Below are positions 32,375 to 41,037 of a stretch of DNA of 59,296 nt, piece after piece. The notes under the pieces were generated by a model that was not told the origin of the DNA, searched no databases, and was given only the letters and a program-made list of their open reading frames with translations. The position numbers and the translations under genes were made by a program. Within the stretch, counting starts at the first letter, position 1. Every line of letters begins with the position of its first letter. Origin of the DNA: a virus; IMG/VR virus record IMGVR_UViG_3300036781_000418, positions 283,296 to 342,591 of that record; one strand, written 5' to 3'.

Positions 32375-32380
32375 TACAAT
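32375..32380 (+). promoter_or_regulatory. -10-like element TACAAT
   Basis: GGCTACAATG lies 28 bases before the glycosyltransferase ATG. TTAGAG is 17 bases upstream as a possible weak -35. Confidence 0.35.
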
Positions 32381-32407
32381 GAGCGCAGTTCAACTACTTC
32401 TAATCCT

Positions 32408-33568
32408 ATGAACATCGGTGTTATCAAGCTTGGCGCCCGCATCACCTGGGAAACCGACGCCGCCGTCGGACCAGGCGAGGCCATTTCCATCTGCAAGGCC
32501 CTCCAACGCGGTGGCGCCAACGTCAGCGTCCTCACGAAGATTCTGCCCAAGGACACGCTTCACCCGTCGCTGACGTGGAAGAACATCCTCGAGGCGACGA
32601 CCGCTGACTCGCTCGAGCACCTTGATCACCTGATCGTCGTCAACGGCAACGTGAACTTCTTCGGCGGGGCCGAGGACGAAGCCCAGATCGCGAACTACAC
32701 GGTGATCAACAACTTCCCAGGCAAGGTCACCTACGTGATGTGCGACCCTGAGCTGCCACTTATGCAGATTTGGGGCAACGTGTCCGGCAAGGAGTGGGGC
32801 TCGAAGTACGCCGAGGCCGACATTAACATCACCCGCCCTGACATCAGCGTCCTGTCGCAGCCGTTTGCCACCGACAAGGTGCGTGAACGCTGGAGCAAGA
32901 AGAAGGGTGCGGCACCGATCGGCAACTTCTTCCACTTCCCAATGGAGCGTTTTCCACTGCTGAACGAGTGGCTGCCACCCAACCCAACTCCACAGGTTGA
33001 TCTCATGTACGGCGGCACGACTCGGGGCGGTCGCAGAATTCCTAACCTGTTGAAGTGGTACGTTGACTTGCCTGAGGACATCAGCGTTAACGTCTTTGGC
33101 AAGATCGATCGCGATGACTTTACCAAGCATCCAAAGTACGTACCACAGGTGATGCAGTTGGATCAGCCAGCTGATCATCGCTGGCCAGTGTTTACTGGCA
33201 TGGTGAAGTACTGTAGCGTCCTGCCAAAGATGAACACGGCCTTGGCCCACCTGGTTACTGGCGACCCGTCCTACGAGGTGTTGGACATCATTCCACAGCG
33301 CGCCATGGAGTGCATTGCCGCCGGCAACGTTGTCTTCGTGGACGCGAACATGGACTCCTCACGTCGCATCTACCCAACAGGACTTGCACGCGAGTTCCTG
33401 TACGTGACCAACCAAGCTGAGCTGGTTGAGAGGTTGCGGCAGGTAAAGTCCAACGACGGACTGCGCCAACAACTCATTGCTTCGCAGGTCGCTGAAACTC
33501 GCTTTGACGCTGACGAATTTTGTCAGAGTCTGGTTACAACCTTGAAGGCACAACGATGGACACGATAA
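32408..33568 (+). CDS. GT-B-type glycosyltransferase
   Basis: This 386-aa protein has two Rossmann-like halves. The N-terminal half has IGVIKLGARITWETDAAVGPGEAISICKALQRGGANVSVLTKI, of which GPGEA is a sugar-acceptor-type glycine loop. The C-terminal half has DLMYGGTTRGGRRIPNLLKW, then IPQRAMECIAAGNVVFVDANM, resembling the E-x7-E donor site of GT-B enzymes. Given the dCMP hydroxymethylase, the likely acceptor is hydroxymethylcytosine in DNA; the donor is inferred, not read. It leads its own promoter-bounded unit. Confidence 0.7.
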   Translation: MNIGVIKLGARITWETDAAVGPGEAISICKALQRGGANVSVLTKILPKDTLHPSLTWKNILEATTADSLEHLDHLIVVNGNVNFFGGAEDEAQIANYTVINNFPGKVTYVMCDPELPLMQIWGNVSGKEWGSKYAEADINITRPDISVLSQPFATDKVRERWSKKKGAAPIGNFFHFPMERFPLLNEWLPPNPTPQVDLMYGGTTRGGRRIPNLLKWYVDLPEDISVNVFGKIDRDDFTKHPKYVPQVMQLDQPADHRWPVFTGMVKYCSVLPKMNTALAHLVTGDPSYEVLDIIPQRAMECIAAGNVVFVDANMDSSRRIYPTGLAREFLYVTNQAELVERLRQVKSNDGLRQQLIASQVAETRFDADEFCQSLVTTLKAQRWTR

Positions 33569-33906
33569 GCAGGCTGGTTGACAGACTGACGACCCTTACG
33601 CGGCACCTGGTGGACAATGAAAACTCCACCTTGATCGTTGAGTCTACGCGTGAGAAAAACGCTGAAAACATCGGCCGCGAGTTGCTTGACTGCCGGCGCG
33701 AGCTGTTCGCCGAGCTGAAGAAGTTGCGGGAGAAGGCCAAGCGCTGGGACGCGCTGAAGAAGCATGGGCAGTTGGAGCAGGCGCATCTTGACTACAGCAC
33801 CGTTCGCTACTCCATCGAGTTCGACATCAGCAAGGTTGATTTGTCCATGCGTAAAGCGGTCGACCGTCTGATCAAGGAACACGAGACCAAGGAGAGCACT
33901 GAATAA
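33556..33906 (+). CDS. Coiled-coil hypothetical protein
   Basis: This 116-aa protein has a central charged heptad-rich helix (RRELFAELKKLREKAKRWDALKKH). It overlaps the glycosyltransferase end by 13 bases and the next start by one base (TAATG). The family is unknown. Confidence 0.55.
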   Translation: MDTISRLVDRLTTLTRHLVDNENSTLIVESTREKNAENIGRELLDCRRELFAELKKLREKAKRWDALKKHGQLEQAHLDYSTVRYSIEFDISKVDLSMRKAVDRLIKEHETKESTE

Positions 33907-34409
33907 TGCCGTCCCTTAACGCCTTTAGAAACTTGGACAAGATCGTCCGTCTGGCGATCATCAACCGATGCGTCGCCCGTAAGTACGCCTTTTTGAAGAC
34001 CAACTCCCTCGTGCGATCAGACTCCACCCAGTTCCTCGAGTTCGTGAAAGGTAAGGTGCTTCTCATCGGCGACCGGCCGGCGCCCTCAGCCCCCGACGAC
34101 CCTGAGTTCCACTACACCCCGTTCGCGGCCCTGTGGAACTCCAGCCTGTGGCTGAACTTGAAGCTCCACGAAGCGGGCGTCGATGAGGCCAACCTACGGT
34201 GGATCAACTCGGCCGAGAAGAACGGCACGCCCACGAACTATGGCATCATGCTGGGTGAGTTTTCCAAGGTCATCTGCCTTGGTGGCAACGCCGAGAAGTG
34301 GCTGTTGAAGACTGGCTGGGGCAAGGCCTACAGCCGGGTGGACCACCCCGCCTACTGGAAGCGCTTTCATCCGAAGGATGACTACCCGCTGATTGAGCTC
34401 CTTAAATGA
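33906..34409 (+). CDS. Uracil-DNA-glycosylase-superfamily-like protein
   Basis: This 167-aa protein has the order of UDG-fold landmarks: VLLIGDRPAPSA (family-4 type GEAPG), a helix WLNLKLHEAGVDEANLRWINS, VICLGGNAEKWLL and late HPAYWKRF (HPS-like). The normal catalytic acidic residue after the GxxP loop is not clear. It may act on a modified base or be a non-catalytic binder. It lies in the unit of the glycosyltransferase. Confidence 0.5.
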   Translation: MPSLNAFRNLDKIVRLAIINRCVARKYAFLKTNSLVRSDSTQFLEFVKGKVLLIGDRPAPSAPDDPEFHYTPFAALWNSSLWLNLKLHEAGVDEANLRWINSAEKNGTPTNYGIMLGEFSKVICLGGNAEKWLLKTGWGKAYSRVDHPAYWKRFHPKDDYPLIELLK

Positions 34410-34732
34410 CGCCCAAGCTCCTCGCTCGTCACATCAAGATCGACAAGTGGGGCACTAAGGCGTACGTGACTGGGGACGGTCGGGTGTTCAAGCGGGTATT
34501 GGGCAGCGCACATGATGTCGTTCAAGTTGGTAAACCGTGCTGGTTGATCCACCACCTTGGCCTACACCACGGTGAAGTCTGGCGCTACGAGCTCTATGAG
34601 GTGATCATTGATTGCTGGGACGCCGAGTTGCCGGAGTTACCACGCACATGGTACCGCAAAGGCCGGTTCTTGGTGTACGAAGACCCAAACTTCAGGTTAC
34701 CAGTACTCGCCAACGTCATACAATCAAGGTGA
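34406..34732 (+). CDS. Hypothetical protein
   Basis: This 108-aa basic protein (LLARHIKIDKWGTKAYVTGDGRVFKRVLG, then CWLIHHLGLHHGEVWRYELYEVI) is beta-rich. It is coupled by ATGA to the UDG-like gene. The family is unknown. Confidence 0.55.
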   Translation: MTPKLLARHIKIDKWGTKAYVTGDGRVFKRVLGSAHDVVQVGKPCWLIHHLGLHHGEVWRYELYEVIIDCWDAELPELPRTWYRKGRFLVYEDPNFRLPVLANVIQSR

Positions 34733-34749
34733 ATCATACAGGAGACACC

Positions 34750-35397
34750 GTGAAGTTCACGCGCCCCACCATCGTCCTCATCACCGCCCCGACCTGTTCG
34801 GGCAAGACCCACCTGCTTGAACACCTCATAAAGGAGGGCCTGTTTGCACGAGTGGTTGGTACCACGACGCGACCACGGCGCCAAGGTGAGGTGGACGGCG
34901 AGACCTACCAGTTCGTCTCCAAAGACGAGTTTAGTTACATGGCTGACCATGGCAAGTTCACGCAGACGGTCACGTTCAGCGGCAACTCCTACGGTGTGAC
35001 CACGGCGGCGTTGGACAAGGCTGCTGAAACTGGACTGGCGCCCGCCATTATCGTCGAACCAACTGGCATCGGCCAGTACCGCCAATTTGCGTACAGCAGT
35101 GGAATGTGGGACGTTTTCCAGATCTACGTTTCCACTGAGCAGAAAGTCTGCCTGCAGCGGTTGAACCAGCGGACGCTGGCCGACCTTGACAAGGCGCTCA
35201 ACGCTGTGGAACGCACCAAGCTCATGGAAGTCCACACCACCCGCACCAAGTCGATTCTGCAGGATGAAGCTGGTTGGCAGGCCAAGTCAACGTGGAACGT
35301 CATCGCACCTGGAGACGACATTGAAGGCGCCGTGCTGATGATCAAGGCGGGCATTTACCAGCAGAACCGCAGGGTCTTGGACGGAACGCTCGTATGA
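34750..35397 (+). CDS. Guanylate-kinase-like protein (GTG start)
   Basis: This 215-aa protein has GMP-kinase features: P-loop VLITAPTCSGKTHLL, TTTRPRRQGEVDGETYQFVS (guanylate-binding R and Y-x-F-V-S), and NSYGVTTAAL. A GTG at 34750 follows CAGGAG. Family members make GDP from GMP; the phage version may accept dGMP or a modified monophosphate. It overlaps the next gene by ATGA. Confidence 0.8.
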   Translation: MKFTRPTIVLITAPTCSGKTHLLEHLIKEGLFARVVGTTTRPRRQGEVDGETYQFVSKDEFSYMADHGKFTQTVTFSGNSYGVTTAALDKAAETGLAPAIIVEPTGIGQYRQFAYSSGMWDVFQIYVSTEQKVCLQRLNQRTLADLDKALNAVERTKLMEVHTTRTKSILQDEAGWQAKSTWNVIAPGDDIEGAVLMIKAGIYQQNRRVLDGTLV

Positions 35398-35885
35398 TCT
35401 ACATGCTGAAGCCGCCCACGGCGATCAACCTCATGCGGATCAACCGTCGCACGGTGTTTCTGGCGGGCTCAATCGAGATGGGTAAGGCCGTCGATTGGCA
35501 GACCGTCGTTACCCGTGCACTCCTGGACTCTGGCATTGATGAGGACGTGCTGGTGCTAAACCCGCGTCGTGATGACTGGGACTCGACGTGGACGCAGGCT
35601 GAGTCCAACCCGCAGTTCAATGAGCAGGTCACGTGGGAGCTCAACGGCCTCGACGCAAGTCAGGCCGTGTTCTTCTACTTTCAGCCAGGCACGGTCTCGC
35701 CGATCAGCCTGCTTGAGCTCGGACTAATGCTCAACTCAGAACACGATCCGGCCATGTTCATCGTCTGTCCTGAAGGCTACGCTCGAAAGGGCAACGTGGA
35801 CATCACCGCGCACCGAACCGGACACGCGGTCTACGGCTCGCTCGAGGGCGGTATCGCCGCGCTCGTCTCCTGGCTCAAGGACTAA
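35394..35885 (+). CDS. Nucleoside 2-deoxyribosyltransferase-like protein
   Basis: This 163-aa protein has RTVFLAGSIEMG, LNPRRDDWDSTW, EQVTWELNGLDASQAVFFYF and TVSPISLLELGLM, the pattern of the Nuc_deoxyri_tr2 family. It contains the catalytic Glu in the LLELG block. Such proteins cleave or swap bases on deoxynucleosides or deoxynucleotides. It may recycle host nucleotides or clear non-modified ones. The substrate is uncertain. Confidence 0.75.
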   Translation: MIYMLKPPTAINLMRINRRTVFLAGSIEMGKAVDWQTVVTRALLDSGIDEDVLVLNPRRDDWDSTWTQAESNPQFNEQVTWELNGLDASQAVFFYFQPGTVSPISLLELGLMLNSEHDPAMFIVCPEGYARKGNVDITAHRTGHAVYGSLEGGIAALVSWLKD

Positions 35886-35932
35886 CCCGAGCAGGTGCCG
35901 GGTTCAGCCTACACGCGTAGGCACGGACGTGT

Positions 35933-35938
35933 TATGAT
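35933..35938 (+). promoter_or_regulatory. -10-like element TATGAT
   Basis: TATGAT lies 33 bases before ATG 35972. A GCCTAC/GTAGGC hairpin lies at 35907-35922 upstream. Confidence 0.3.
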
Positions 35939-35971
35939 GGTGCTACGTGTATACTGGTAGGGAGAACCCGT

Positions 35972-36295
35972 ATGAGAGCATGGAAGGGCTGGTTAGCCCA
36001 CATCAGCTGGCACCACAAGACTAGCATGACCGTCCGGCAACTGCGCAAGGACAAACAGGAGTTGCTCAAGCTCGCCGATCGGTGCAGCAAAGTCCTGAGA
36101 CCGCTCTCCGTGAGCGTGCACGCTGGCGTGCTTCGACTCAACATCACTGGTCATGACAGCTTCAACGACATCATGGCCAAGTACAAGGAGGAGCTCGCCC
36201 TCGCCAGGTCACTGGCGGACGCCATGATCACGAACGACCGTGAGCTTGTCCGAAACGAACAACTTCTCCGCATTCCATATCGGATCTTCTCATGA
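35972..36295 (+). CDS. Hypothetical protein
   Basis: This 107-aa basic, mostly helical protein (MTVRQLRKDKQELLKLADRC, MAKYKEELALARSLADAM) has no known domain. First of four genes joined by ATGA overlaps up to the terminator at 37424. Confidence 0.6.
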   Translation: MRAWKGWLAHISWHHKTSMTVRQLRKDKQELLKLADRCSKVLRPLSVSVHAGVLRLNITGHDSFNDIMAKYKEELALARSLADAMITNDRELVRNEQLLRIPYRIFS

Positions 36296-36642
36296 CGATT
36301 GCCAACTCACTCAAGGCCGCCAAGCAGTACTTGGCTGACTCCCACGACTCAGCTAAGACGCGACTCATCTGTCACGCCCTTCAAAAAGCCGTGAACATGG
36401 GCGTCATCACCTACAACGACTGTAGTGAGGCTTCCAAGTTCATCATCCGCACGCTTCGAGCCGACGGCTTTCGTGACAAGGCTGGTTTCCAAGTGCACAC
36501 GGTCGAAGGCTGGTTGCGCGCTCAGAAGCTGATCAGTGACGAGTGGGTGAACAAATCGTACAACTACTCGAATGAGCTGCTCACGGAGATTCAGCTCTAC
36601 CGCCACCGCTGGGTTGACCAGCTTATCATGGAGCTCTCATGA
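36292..36642 (+). CDS. Hypothetical protein
   Basis: This 116-aa helical protein (NSLKAAKQYLADSHDSAKTRLICHALQKAVNMG) resembles several small phage proteins with AKxYLxxxxxAKTxxIC starts. No role is known. It overlaps both neighbours by 4 bases. Confidence 0.6.
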   Translation: MTIANSLKAAKQYLADSHDSAKTRLICHALQKAVNMGVITYNDCSEASKFIIRTLRADGFRDKAGFQVHTVEGWLRAQKLISDEWVNKSYNYSNELLTEIQLYRHRWVDQLIMELS

Positions 36643-37073
36643 GCAAGCACAAGTTCGAAGATGCGGAGCTGTCCGAACTGCAGGTGATGTTCCGTGAGGA
36701 CCTCAAGGTCAAGCGCAACCGGATCGACAAGGCCAAGAAGGAGTACAAGCGACTCCGTGCCACGTGTCAACACGTCATCTCGCCCAAGATGACGGAGGAG
36801 CTCAAGGCCCTGCTGAACTCCGACAACAAGAAGGACTGGACCGAACAGTGGAAGTACGACGCCGCTGTCTGCGACATCTGTGAGGTGCACTTTGGGTTCC
36901 GCTGCACCAAATCTCCGGATACTGTGTGTCACTACGAGTTGAAGGACCACACGGTGACCCTTGTCAACGGCCAGCCCTTCGAGCTCAGTGATGCGCAGAA
37001 GGAGAACTTTGAACCTGACTACCATAATGAAGACAGCTGTGTCTTCTGCTGGAGTCCACGGGAGCGCAAATGA
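36639..37073 (+). CDS. Cys-rich hypothetical protein, possible zinc binder
   Basis: This 144-aa protein has an N-terminal coiled region (LKVKRNRIDKAKKEYKRLR). A Cys/His set follows: TCQH, CDIC, FRCTK, VCHY and CVFC, which could bind one or two zinc ions. The family is not recognised. It is coupled to its neighbours. Confidence 0.55.
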   Translation: MSKHKFEDAELSELQVMFREDLKVKRNRIDKAKKEYKRLRATCQHVISPKMTEELKALLNSDNKKDWTEQWKYDAAVCDICEVHFGFRCTKSPDTVCHYELKDHTVTLVNGQPFELSDAQKENFEPDYHNEDSCVFCWSPRERK

Positions 37074-37420
37074 AAACGCCAAACTTTCCAAAGTTGCTCA
37101 AGGATGTCCGACGCGTCGTCTTGCAGGAAGCCGCCAAGGGTAGCCGAGGCATATGGCTCAGCCACATCGTGATGAAGGTGACACCGTTTAACGACCGCCG
37201 ACACCACTACTTCAGTGACTCGCAGACGACGTCTCGAGCGCCGAAGAAACTCCGAGGCCTCGTGCAGCGGGCATTATCCTTGCTCGCGGTCCAAGGGATG
37301 ATGTTCACGCGACAGCGCCCTGAGGCAAACGTCCAGTCATATGAGCATTGGGAAACGGACAAGGGGTTTAGCATTCGGATCTCACAGGAAGAAGCGATAA
37401 GACAGTTGTCCAAGATGTAA
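37070..37420 (+). CDS. Hypothetical protein
   Basis: This 116-aa basic protein (LKDVRRVVLQEAAKGSRGIWLSHI, RGLVQRALSLLAVQGMMFTRQRP) looks like a winged-helix-type arrangement, but no family is recognised. It is last of its unit. Confidence 0.55.
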   Translation: MKTPNFPKLLKDVRRVVLQEAAKGSRGIWLSHIVMKVTPFNDRRHHYFSDSQTTSRAPKKLRGLVQRALSLLAVQGMMFTRQRPEANVQSYEHWETDKGFSIRISQEEAIRQLSKM

Positions 37421-37423
37421 GTT

Positions 37424-37448
37424 GTAACGGGTCCTTAGGACCCGTTAC
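37424..37448 (+). terminator. Factor-independent terminator
   Basis: The stem GTAACGGGTCC/GGACCCGTTAC (11 bp) with a 3-nt loop is followed by AGTTTTCTT. Confidence 0.85.
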
Positions 37449-37480
37449 AGTTTTCTTGTGTACTTTTCCCGGCCAGGATC

Positions 37481-37486
37481 TAGAAT
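37481..37486 (+). promoter_or_regulatory. -10-like element TAGAAT
   Basis: TAGAAT ends 6 bases before ATG 37493, so the helicase message would be leaderless. TTGTGT lies 19 bases upstream. Confidence 0.35.
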
Positions 37487-37492
37487 AGCACC

Positions 37493-39052
37493 ATGAACAC
37501 CGAAACAACTCCTATCGCAGCTGCAGTCGCTAAGGCCTTCCTGCCTAGCCCGCAGCAACAGGACTTCTTCAACTGGATCGTGAACGGCACTGGTTCATGT
37601 ATCCTCGAAGCGGTTGCCGGAGCCGGCAAGACGACCACCCTGATCGAAGGCGTCAAGCTGATGACTGGTCGGATCTTCGTCGGAGCGTTCTCCTCCGACA
37701 TCAACAAGGAGATCGGCGCTCGACTCGAGAAGAAACCCGGCCTCTTCAACGGCACGATGCACTCCTTCGGCTTCTCATGCCTGCGGAAAGCGTACAAGAA
37801 CATCATCGTGGAGGGCGGCAAGCTCAACTCGATCTGGAACGAGACGGTCACGCGTTACCCAGAGTACGTGGCACTTGGTGGCAGCGTCCTCAAGCTGGTC
37901 TCGCTCGCCAAACAGGCCGCGCTCGGTGTAGACACCCGACTGCGTGACCCAAAGCCTTGGCTCGAGCTGATCGACCACTACGACATCGAGACGTTTAGCC
38001 TGTCCGACGACGGTGACGTCGAGAACGACAAGACTGAGCTCCTCATCAAGTTGAGCATGAAGCTCCTTGAGGTTTCGAATTCCCAGATCCACGAACGTGT
38101 CGACTACGACGACATGGTCTACGGCCCGCTCATCCACAACCTTGACATCTACAAGCACAACTGGGTGCTGGTGGACGAGGCCCAAGACACGAACAAGGCC
38201 CGCCGCTTGCTCGCTCTACGGATGCTCTACCGCAACGGTCGTCTGGTCGCCGTGGGCGACCCCAAGCAGGCGATCTTCGGTTTCACTGGAGCCGACGCGG
38301 ACTCTCTCAACCGGATCGCGGAGGATACCAACGCGATCCGCCTGCCACTCAGCATCACGTACCGCTGCCCGAAGGCCGTGGTCGCCTACGCACAACAATG
38401 GGTCAGCCACATCCAAGCCGGTGACACCGCTCCTGACGGTATCGTTCGTGACGATGTCATCGAGAACCTCCTGACGGTCGCCCGCCCTGGTGACGTGGTC
38501 CTCTGCCGACTGTCCAAGCACCTGGTCGCGAACGTCTACAACTTCATCAGAGCCGGTATCCCAGCCAAGATTGAAGGTCGCGCAATCGGTGAAGGTCTCG
38601 CGAAGCTGGCCAAGCGTTGGAAGGTCAAGTCCTTCACAGCGCTGCGTGACAAACTGCTCGCCTACAAGGAACGTGAAGTCGCCAAGTACATCGCCAAGGA
38701 AGAAGAATCCAAGGCGGTCATGGTCGAGGACATGGTCTCCTGCCTGATGATCATCGTTGACCGTGTGGAGCAACTCAAGCCCAACACGAAGACTCCAGTC
38801 CAAGACGTGGTGGCCGAGATCGAGCGTCTCTTTGAGAACACCACGGACGAGAACTCCAAGACGAAGTCCGAGAACATCGTCATCTTGTCCACCATCCACA
38901 AGGCCAAGGGTCGTGAATGGCAACGAGTCATCTGGTTGTTCACGGGTCCCTCACCCTGGGCGAAGAAGGAGTGGGAGATGGAGCAGGAAGTCCACCTCAA
39001 CTACGTCGCCGCCACACGCTCTAAGTTCGAGCTGGTCATCATCTACGTCTAA
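37493..39052 (+). CDS. UvrD/Rep-like superfamily 1 helicase
   Basis: This 519-aa helicase has Q-motif SPQQQDFFNWI, Walker A AVAGAGKTTTLIEG, Walker B VLVDEAQDTN, motif III GDPKQAIFGFTGAD, motif IV-like LPLSITYRCP, motif V STIHKAKGREW and motif VI NYVAATRSK. It is shorter than UvrD (about 720), with small 1B and 2B insertions, like phage Dda-type enzymes. It probably acts in replication start or recombination. No ribosome site is visible, in line with leaderless expression. Confidence 0.9.
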   Translation: MNTETTPIAAAVAKAFLPSPQQQDFFNWIVNGTGSCILEAVAGAGKTTTLIEGVKLMTGRIFVGAFSSDINKEIGARLEKKPGLFNGTMHSFGFSCLRKAYKNIIVEGGKLNSIWNETVTRYPEYVALGGSVLKLVSLAKQAALGVDTRLRDPKPWLELIDHYDIETFSLSDDGDVENDKTELLIKLSMKLLEVSNSQIHERVDYDDMVYGPLIHNLDIYKHNWVLVDEAQDTNKARRLLALRMLYRNGRLVAVGDPKQAIFGFTGADADSLNRIAEDTNAIRLPLSITYRCPKAVVAYAQQWVSHIQAGDTAPDGIVRDDVIENLLTVARPGDVVLCRLSKHLVANVYNFIRAGIPAKIEGRAIGEGLAKLAKRWKVKSFTALRDKLLAYKEREVAKYIAKEEESKAVMVEDMVSCLMIIVDRVEQLKPNTKTPVQDVVAEIERLFENTTDENSKTKSENIVILSTIHKAKGREWQRVIWLFTGPSPWAKKEWEMEQEVHLNYVAATRSKFELVIIYV

Positions 39053-39062
39053 CGAGAACACC

Positions 39063-39230
39063 ATGAGAATCCAAATCGACCCCGACTGCACGCTGGATGC
39101 GCTGTGGCACGCCGCAAGCAAGGCCGGTTTCCTGCGCGCTGATCCACGCAAGACTTGGACCGAGCATGAAAAGAAAGAAGCGGCCCGCTGGTTTATTGAA
39201 CGACTCGTTGAACAACAGGTGAACAAATGA
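39063..39230 (+). CDS. Small hypothetical protein (55 aa)
   Basis: MRIQIDPDCTLDALWHAASK then TWTEHEKKEAARWFIERLV is compact and helical. It starts 10 bases after the helicase and overlaps the next gene by ATGA. Confidence 0.55.
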   Translation: MRIQIDPDCTLDALWHAASKAGFLRADPRKTWTEHEKKEAARWFIERLVEQQVNK

Positions 39231-39658
39231 AAACCAAATTTTCCGAAAAACTCACCTTCATCGGCATGATCGACTGGTTCGATTTCCCGCTGGCCTCGCA
39301 CTCGCAGGACCATGGAACCGGTCAGAACTACGTGATGGTCTGGTGCGATGAATATTCCAAGGTGATCGAGGAAATGTCGCTGCCCTTTGTGCAGTGGATG
39401 TCCATCCCCGTCACGCCCGACCAGCTGACGAAGCTGCTGAACGCGGACTACACGCAGGCCATGACGCTCCTTGAGCTCCTTGAAACTGGCGTGACGTTCT
39501 ACCTCTGTGAGGGTCAGACGTACATCTACGACTCCATCACCGTGGGCGAGCCGATGACGTTGGCCACCATGCCCAAAGACCTCGTGCCGATGCCTGGTTC
39601 CTACATGGACCTGCGCGCCTCGATCGCGGCGGACAAAGCCAAGGGAGCAATCCAATGA
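39227..39658 (+). CDS. Hypothetical protein
   Basis: This 143-aa acidic protein starts with a short basic segment (KTKFSEKLTFIGMIDWFDFPL). A middle beta region (QNYVMVWCDEYSKVIEE) and a helix LLELLETGVTFYLCEGQTYIYD follow. No family is recognised. It is coupled to both neighbours. Confidence 0.6.
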   Translation: MKTKFSEKLTFIGMIDWFDFPLASHSQDHGTGQNYVMVWCDEYSKVIEEMSLPFVQWMSIPVTPDQLTKLLNADYTQAMTLLELLETGVTFYLCEGQTYIYDSITVGEPMTLATMPKDLVPMPGSYMDLRASIAADKAKGAIQ

Positions 39659-39852
39659 GCACCATGCCAGCACGTGAGCTGAAGAAGTGGGCGCAGCAGG
39701 AAGTCGCTGAGGCCCTCGTCGAATGGCTCAAGGAACGGATCAAGGACCCGTCCTTCGACTTCGACGATCGTCAAGCCTTGAAGATCCAAGCAATCCGAGT
39801 CGCCGCGTACATGGGCCAGCCGGCGACCGTTGAAAAGTTGGCCAGAGTTTAG
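39655..39852 (+). CDS. Small helical hypothetical protein
   Basis: This 65-aa protein (ARELKKWAQQEVAEALVEWLK, DRQALKIQAIRVAAYMG) is all helical. It is coupled by ATGA to the preceding gene. Confidence 0.55.
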   Translation: MSTMPARELKKWAQQEVAEALVEWLKERIKDPSFDFDDRQALKIQAIRVAAYMGQPATVEKLARV

Positions 39853-39905
39853 TTTTCCATTAACCCTTAACGACGCGAAAGCACATGTCATAGGAGCACA
39901 CCATC

Positions 39906-40277
39906 ATGTCAACCCACAAAACCTACCACCTCCCCGTCAAGTTCTCGTGCGAGACCGACGGCAGCGGATTCTGGACACGCAAGACCCGCGTGGTACCCAT
40001 CGCCGAACTGGAGCTGATCGCACACAGCACGGACGACCATGCGCGGTACGGTGAGGTACGGGTTCACTTTGATGAGGGTGCCTGGAACACGAACACGGAC
40101 GGTCTGATCTTCACGGACCGCAACTTCATCAACGAGCTCAAGCTCGAGCTGAAGAAGCTCGGAATGCCGGCCGCCGAGTACCTCTCCTACGGGGACAAGT
40201 CCGAGCAAGGACTTACGTACGTGCAGCTCGACTGCGACACGGCGTTCATCGCCGAGTTCAAGAAGCTGCTCAAGTGA
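39906..40277 (+). CDS. Hypothetical protein
   Basis: This 123-aa protein (HLPVKFSCETDGSGFWTRKTRVVPIAELELIAH, then FINELKLELKKLG) has a beta-rich first half and helical end. The family is unknown. It is last in the helicase unit and is followed by dispersed repeat elements. Confidence 0.6.
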   Translation: MSTHKTYHLPVKFSCETDGSGFWTRKTRVVPIAELELIAHSTDDHARYGEVRVHFDEGAWNTNTDGLIFTDRNFINELKLELKKLGMPAAEYLSYGDKSEQGLTYVQLDCDTAFIAEFKKLLK

Positions 40278-40334
40278 TACGGCGACACGGTTGAGGCCGA
40301 GAGCATTCTCCGTGCCGAAGCTGATGAGCCATAC

Positions 40335-40376
40335 AGCGACACGAGCCGGGACGCACCAGCGCCCTCTCGTGTCGCT
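40335..40376 (+). terminator. Hairpin built from the GCGACAC repeat
   Basis: A perfect 11-bp stem AGCGACACGAG/CTCGTGTCGCT with 20-nt loop is followed by CCGTTTTG. A related GGCGACACGG element lies upstream at 40281. It can end the 37493-40277 unit. The stem is made of two inverted copies of the dispersed repeat. Confidence 0.7.
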
Positions 40377-40382
40377 CCGTTT

Positions 40383-40413
40383 TGAACCCGCACTATCTGC
40401 CAGCTAATGCCTC
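40383..40413 (-). repeat. 31-bp long-distance inverted repeat, copy B
   Basis: Reverse complement of 22683-22713 with one mismatch (GCTGGC for GCTGAC). It abuts the hairpin at 40335. Confidence 0.8.
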
Positions 40414-40466
40414 CGGCCGAGTGCGAACTGTGGTACATTAACCTGTCTTTAACCTGAGGAGACCTT

Positions 40467-41027
40467 ATGTCCGACCGTAGCCTTCCTTCGTCCAACATGA
40501 ACTACCGACTCTACTCGTTCGCGATGGGTCACTACATCAAGGAGATTCAGTGGGGGATTCAGACTGCCCATGGTGCCACTCAGATGATTGGTCGCGCGTT
40601 GGCGGCCCACATTGAAAACCCGGTTGACACCGAAGTTTTGGCCAAGTGTCTGCAGCTCGCGGATTGGTCAGTGCCAGGTCGTTCGAATGGCGCGACCGTG
40701 ATCGTGTGCGACGTGATCAACTACCAAGGTCTCCATGACGTCATCGACAACATGAAGCCGTTGGCTGATTTGCTCATGATGCCGTTTGAAATCTTCAAGG
40801 AGGACTTCGCCTCGCTCGGTGGCCTCATCACGAACGTGGCGGTCCTCGTGCCTGACGCACTCTACGACGTGATCGATGTCATCGATACGCTCAACCCTGG
40901 CTGCGACGCCTACGCGCTCAACCCTGAAGTCGCCAAGCGACTGGGTGAACCGGGCGTCACCTACTCGGTTGGCACGCCCGAGCACGCCATGATCAAGATG
41001 TTGAAGTCCTACAAACTCGTCAAGTAA
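40467..41027 (+). CDS. Hypothetical protein
   Basis: This 186-aa protein starts RSLPSSNMNYRLYSFAMGHYIKEIQWGIQTAHG. The middle VTVIVC-like strand and alternating helices (IDNMKPLADLLMMPFEIFKEDF, DVIDVIDTLNPGC) suggest an alpha/beta fold. No family is recognised. TACATT at 40434 may be its -10. A CTGAGGAGACC ribosome site is clear. Confidence 0.6.
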   Translation: MSDRSLPSSNMNYRLYSFAMGHYIKEIQWGIQTAHGATQMIGRALAAHIENPVDTEVLAKCLQLADWSVPGRSNGATVIVCDVINYQGLHDVIDNMKPLADLLMMPFEIFKEDFASLGGLITNVAVLVPDALYDVIDVIDTLNPGCDAYALNPEVAKRLGEPGVTYSVGTPEHAMIKMLKSYKLVK

Positions 41028-41037
41028 GGAGACGATC

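Noticed and set aside
22683-40413. CRISPR-like repeats
   Set aside because: The repeated elements are single, far apart, in opposite directions and without spacer arrays.
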